DNA from: Uloborus plumipes
Lineage: Eukaryota; Arthropoda; Arachnida; Araneae; Uloboridae
Length of the DNA: 64,000 bases
Assembly (NCBI GenBank): GCA_038373865.1
Contig: JAXGGA010006466.1
Location: forward strand, 1 to 64,000
Direction of reading: 5' to 3'
Shown here one piece after another: positions 62,201-64,000 of the stretch; position 1 is the first letter of the stretch; each line of letters starts with the position of its first letter. The notes under the pieces were generated by a model. The model was not told the origin of the DNA. It worked only from the letters and a program-made list of their open reading frames with translations, and did no database searches. Made by a program: the position numbers and the translations under genes.

Positions 62201-63053
62201 CTTCAGGGCCCTATCCCGGTTGAACCACGAAGCTGTGGTAGGTACGGGGGACCCTGGAGGTGTGAAATGAAATGAAAGCTAAATAAGTACATTCTCTAAT
62301 ATACCGACATTGATTTGGCAGTACTAGAGCTATGACAGGTTTTCAGAGACATTATTTCATTATTGTTTAACATTCGACATATTGCAGTTACAAAAATGAA
62401 TTTTTCAATTTCCGTTAGCATTAGCACTTCAAAAAAGCCTTAACCTTTAGGAGCCGGGCGGTACACATACTGTACCGTAACTCTTTTTTTTTTTTTTAGA
62501 GGACAGGGTTGAGATTTTCACTCGAACCCTTTGGAGCCGGGGATTTTTTCAAGGTTTCATACGTTTGTATGACAGTTTCTACCTTCTCTTTTCAATGAAA
62601 AAGAAATCTGTGGTTCAACTGTCGTACTACCCGTGTCAAAAGAAAAATTTCTAAAAAACGGCCCGGATCCAAAAGGTTAAGAACGGAAAATTAAAGATAT
62701 CTCTCATTTCCCCGAATTCTAAAAAACAGACAAACCTTTGTAAATGGTGTGGGAGGTGGCTTTGATGGAATGTGACTGTTAATCAGGGCGACGCATTTCG
62801 TCGCAAGTTCTCTCTCCTTCTCCGTCATATCCCACGGATCGTACACGGATTCGTCTATTATCAGCCTGTTGGCCGTGGTGGGGGACGTGGGGGAGAGGAC
62901 GAGGGGTGCAGTGGGGATGCTGCCTTCGCTGGTCGCCTTGGCAACCAAGTTGCAGGCGTCCTTTTCCATCTTGCTGAAGTCCGTCGTGTGGCCCAGCGCG
63001 TGGTCGATGCCGAGTTTTTCCCTCAGTAGGAGCAAGTGGCGAACCCTTTCCAC
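53254..63053 (-). CDS. unc-104: Kinesin-3 (UNC-104/KIF1A) C-terminal part with PH domain
   Basis: Exons in coding order: 63053-62736, 61608-61523, 60521-60278, 59159-59040, 55024-54906, 53302-53254. All GT-AG with matching phases; 936 nt, 311 residues plus stop; upstream exons with the motor lie beyond the window. Signature stretches are [139 protein letters not shown]. Residues about 195-300 form the PH domain, which in this family binds PI(4,5)P2 and couples the plus-end-directed motor to synaptic-vesicle precursors in axons. The Ser-rich segments before it are linkers. The protein ends PIPPSVIN. No damage seen; residue identity to known KIF1A PH domains is very strong. Confidence 0.95.
53426..54213. 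mobile_element. hAT-type MITE with 8-bp duplication (GTGTACAC)
   Basis: GTGTACAC at 53418-53425 and 54214-54221. Ends CAGAGCCGTAGCCAG and ACCACCCTG (CAGGGTGG inverted). A GGAGGGGGTTTGAACCC block near the right end is shared with the older copy at 16489-16964. Contains a smaller nested MITE (53798-53954). It lies in the last intron of unc-104. Confidence 0.75.
53798..53954. mobile_element. Small pogo-like MITE nested in the hAT MITE
   Basis: Inverted ends CTGTCGTCCCGCTTAA and CTATCAGCCCCGCTTAA. TA precedes the left end; the right flank reads TTTA. Internal GCTTATACGAATAAA and GCTTAATCGAATAA words are typical of this type. Absent from the older copy at 16489. Confidence 0.55.
55247..56057 (-). 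mobile_element. Non-autonomous Helitron-like element, copy B
   Basis: Opposite orientation to copy A (3573-4372) and alignable over its whole length, including the internal second 5' terminus (55628). On the minus strand it starts TCTACTTATATT after A and ends CTAG before T. Its terminal hairpin is less perfect (CTAGCTGCCAGGGAAGCTAG). A tetranucleotide-like expansion of AGAAAGAT units (55981-56034) lies near its 5' end. It is inside unc-104 intron 5 of the window. Confidence 0.65.
55981..56034. repeat. GATA/GAAA microsatellite
   Basis: Repeats of ATAGAAAGATAGAAAGAAAG-type units inside Helitron copy B; the corresponding place in copy A has only a few units (CTTTCTATCTAT). Confidence 0.85.
56566..56657. 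repeat. Direct duplication, unit 1 (intact)
   Basis: Begins TACCTCAGAACCGGACTAAC and runs through GCAGAGGGCAAAAACGATTG to TTGCATCTAAGGATAGG. The second unit starts 306 bp downstream at 56872 and is split by the hAT element (56872-56947 and 58416-58431). Unit 1 shows the sequence before insertion. Confidence 0.85.
56948..58407 (+). mobile_element. hAT element with 8-bp duplication (ATTGCATC)
   Basis: ATTGCATC lies at 56940-56947 and 58408-58415. Ends CAGGGTTCGCCGATATATAT and, inverted, CAGGGTTCGTAAATATCGTG. The word GATATATATC / CGATATTTTC repeats at both ends. It retains part of a hAT transposase (57459-57716) and is therefore an internally deleted copy of an autonomous element. Confidence 0.9.
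57459..57716 (+). pseudogene. hAT transposase C-terminal dimerisation domain remnant
   Basis: 85 codons. [20 protein letters not shown] and [13 protein letters not shown] match the C-terminal hAT dimerisation region (W..N, then a S..ERxFS..G block and a K.RNRL block), which in this superfamily holds the transposase multimer together. The DDE residues and BED zinc finger are absent, so it is non-functional. The frame has no internal stop and ends naturally. Confidence 0.8.
59556..60257. repeat. ~122-bp minisatellite in an unc-104 PH-domain intron
   Basis: Six units start at 59556, 59681, 59803, 59926, 60049 and 60159 with CTAACATCATCCACTGAATT-like words. Each carries CACACTCAAAAGTATCCA, an ACTGTCCCTAATCTC block, and GTGGACAACAATGCCTAGTA. 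Units 5 and 6 are shortened. Alternating units share variants (CTATATTATACTG in units 1 and 3; GTATCATACTG in 2, 4 and 5), suggesting growth by two-unit steps. Confidence 0.92.
60278..60521 (-). CDS. unc-104: unc-104 exon: start of the PH domain
   Basis: Encodes [12 protein letters not shown], a Ser/Thr-rich linker, then [20 protein letters not shown], the first strands of the PH fold, up to WV. The donor is GTGAGT and the acceptor is TCTCCGGCCAG. The minisatellite in the next intron ends only about 20 bp from this donor. Confidence 0.92.
60664..60945 (+). mobile_element. tRNA-derived SINE
   Basis: A-box-like TGGCTTTGTGGTAG and B box GGTTCGATTCC lie 30-40 bp apart, followed by a ~210-bp body and an AACTCAAATTCAAAC tail. 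No clear target duplication. In unc-104 intron. Confidence 0.65.
61980..62274 (+). mobile_element. tRNA-derived SINE with 15-bp duplication
   Basis: AAAGCTAAATAAGTA flanks it at 61965-61979 and 62275-62289. The head GTGGCCCGATCGGTAAGGC (A box) and GGTTCGATCCC (B box) are pol III promoter boxes; the tail is GAAATGAAATG. The perfect duplication suggests a young insertion. Confidence 0.9.
62444..62676. mobile_element. piggyBac-type MITE, family 1 (copy in unc-104 intron)
   Basis: TTAA at 62440-62443 and 62677-62680. Ends CCTTTAGGAGCCGGGCGG and, inverted, CCTTTTGGATCCGGGCCG. Related to the element at 27166-27446. Confidence 0.8.
62736..63053 (-). CDS. unc-104: unc-104 exon: pre-PH stalk region (106 codons)
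   Basis: First in-window exon, phase 0 at both ends. The acceptor is TTTCTCACCTACAG and the donor is GTTTGT, a non-consensus +3/+4. It encodes [15 protein letters not shown] through PPPTPFTK. The open frame continues past the donor for a few codons by chance. Confidence 0.9.
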
Positions 63054-63239
63054 CTGTAGGTGAGAAAACGAACATTAACTGAAGAATTTTAAATTGGTAT
63101 TTTAGGAATAGAGCAGAAAATTAATATGATTGTGCTTGAAAAGACAACAAGCTTTATAAGGAATCAACAACAACACAGCACTTAAAAATACATATTGGAT
63201 GAAGTAAAGAAATTTATTTTATGCATCATCAAGTCTTAA

Positions 63240-63748
63240 CCCATTACTGCTTGACATTTTTTTCCCAAAGATATTTCGTATAATGGTTACAAACAGTGTT
63301 TAATGGACAGGAAAAATATTTAAAAAAATATGTCAAAAATTATTCATAAAAAAAAGAAAAATTGTCACTAAAAAGGGACACTAGGCACCAGAGGGTACAT
63401 ACTTTTATTAATAAACTTTTTTTCTGCCTAAGATATGATATCTAAAAAGACATTTAATAAGAAGAAATAAAAGCAGCAATTAACATAAACTGGGAAGCTG
63501 GGAATAATTTTAAAAACTTAGCTTTTTGTTCCCGAGATGTGAACGATGTATATCTTGATAAAGATCGAATAATAAAACAGCTACAGAACACACTTAACAA
63601 TGGCTATGTGCTGCAATCTGTTAATAATGAATTGAAACAATACCAAAGTAATATTTGAACACTATTATTTGGTTCAAATGTTCATTTTTGGTAAATTCAG
63701 ACACACTTTTTGGATTGTCTCTAAAAAGGGACGCTAGGCATTAATGGG
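63240..63748. mobile_element. TTAA-flanked element with CCCATTA ends
   Basis: TTAA at 63236-63239 and 63749-63752. Ends CCCATTACTGCTTGACA and, inverted, CCCATTAATGCCTAGCG. The word CTAAAAAGGGACACTAGGCA occurs inside (about 63368) and again at the right end, so half the element appears duplicated internally. No coding capacity seen. Confidence 0.65.
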
Positions 63749-64000
63749 TTAACAACAGTTTGCAAACAACAGATTTTAAAAAATAAATCGAACATGTTTT
63801 TTACTTAAGTTAAAAATAAGAATTGCTACATATTTTGTGAAACAAAGGTTAACAATAATACTGTTTCAAGTGTTCTCAATGCTTACTTACCAAATAAATA
63901 AGACTGATGCTGTATTTTAGTAATCTACTCATGTATAGAATTTCTTAAAGCCTTTTGGTTACTTTTGCATGAAAATATCAATATTTACAATTCAAATATG

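Overview
This is eukaryotic nuclear DNA: AT-rich, full of homopolymers and microsatellites, with two spliced protein-coding genes whose exons sit in long introns packed with transposable elements. The kinesin-3 (unc-104/KIF1A) protein, the LINE families and the tRNA-derived SINEs fit an arthropod. A chelicerate such as a spider is my guess, mainly from repeat load and SINE style; the sequence does not prove it.

Layout. Positions 1-14,131 hold no convincing gene. They contain an 800-bp Helitron-like element (3573-4372), a foldback element and 330-bp tandem duplication (4733-5513), a possible gene relic (6368-7375), and a giant inverted repeat (about 7800-12500) whose left arm was later hit by a 1.5-kb retroposon with a 15-bp target duplication. 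Positions 14,132-24,587 are one nested transposon stack. A full-length minus-strand LINE (CCHC-knuckle ORF1, endonuclease-RT-RNase H ORF2) is split inside its RT by a 5.1-kb terminal-inverted-repeat element (16109-21236, 3-bp duplication CTA). That element itself contains a PIF/Harbinger-like exon, a hAT-type MITE, a decayed Jockey-like LINE and a SINE.

Positions 25,232-44,992 (+) are a ten-exon WD40-repeat gene. I could model it completely: every splice phase agrees, giving 660 codons. It has an acidic N-terminal half, about seven WD40 blades, and a C-terminal CNVM that looks like a farnesylation box. Its introns hold hAT-like elements with 5-, 6- and 8-bp target duplications, TTAA-flanked piggyBac-type MITEs, pogo/Tigger-type MITEs and a near-perfect 651-bp foldback.

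Positions 53,254-63,053 (-) are the last six coding exons (311 codons) of an unc-104/KIF1A kinesin-3 gene, including its whole PH domain. The 5' part lies beyond the right edge. Its introns carry a second Helitron copy, a hAT element with a remnant transposase dimerisation domain, a ~122-bp minisatellite, two tRNA-SINEs and two TTAA elements.

The two genes are convergent, with about 8.3 kb of mostly non-coding 3' flank between their stops. They have no visible functional link. Most other open frames in the window are chance or belong to transposons.
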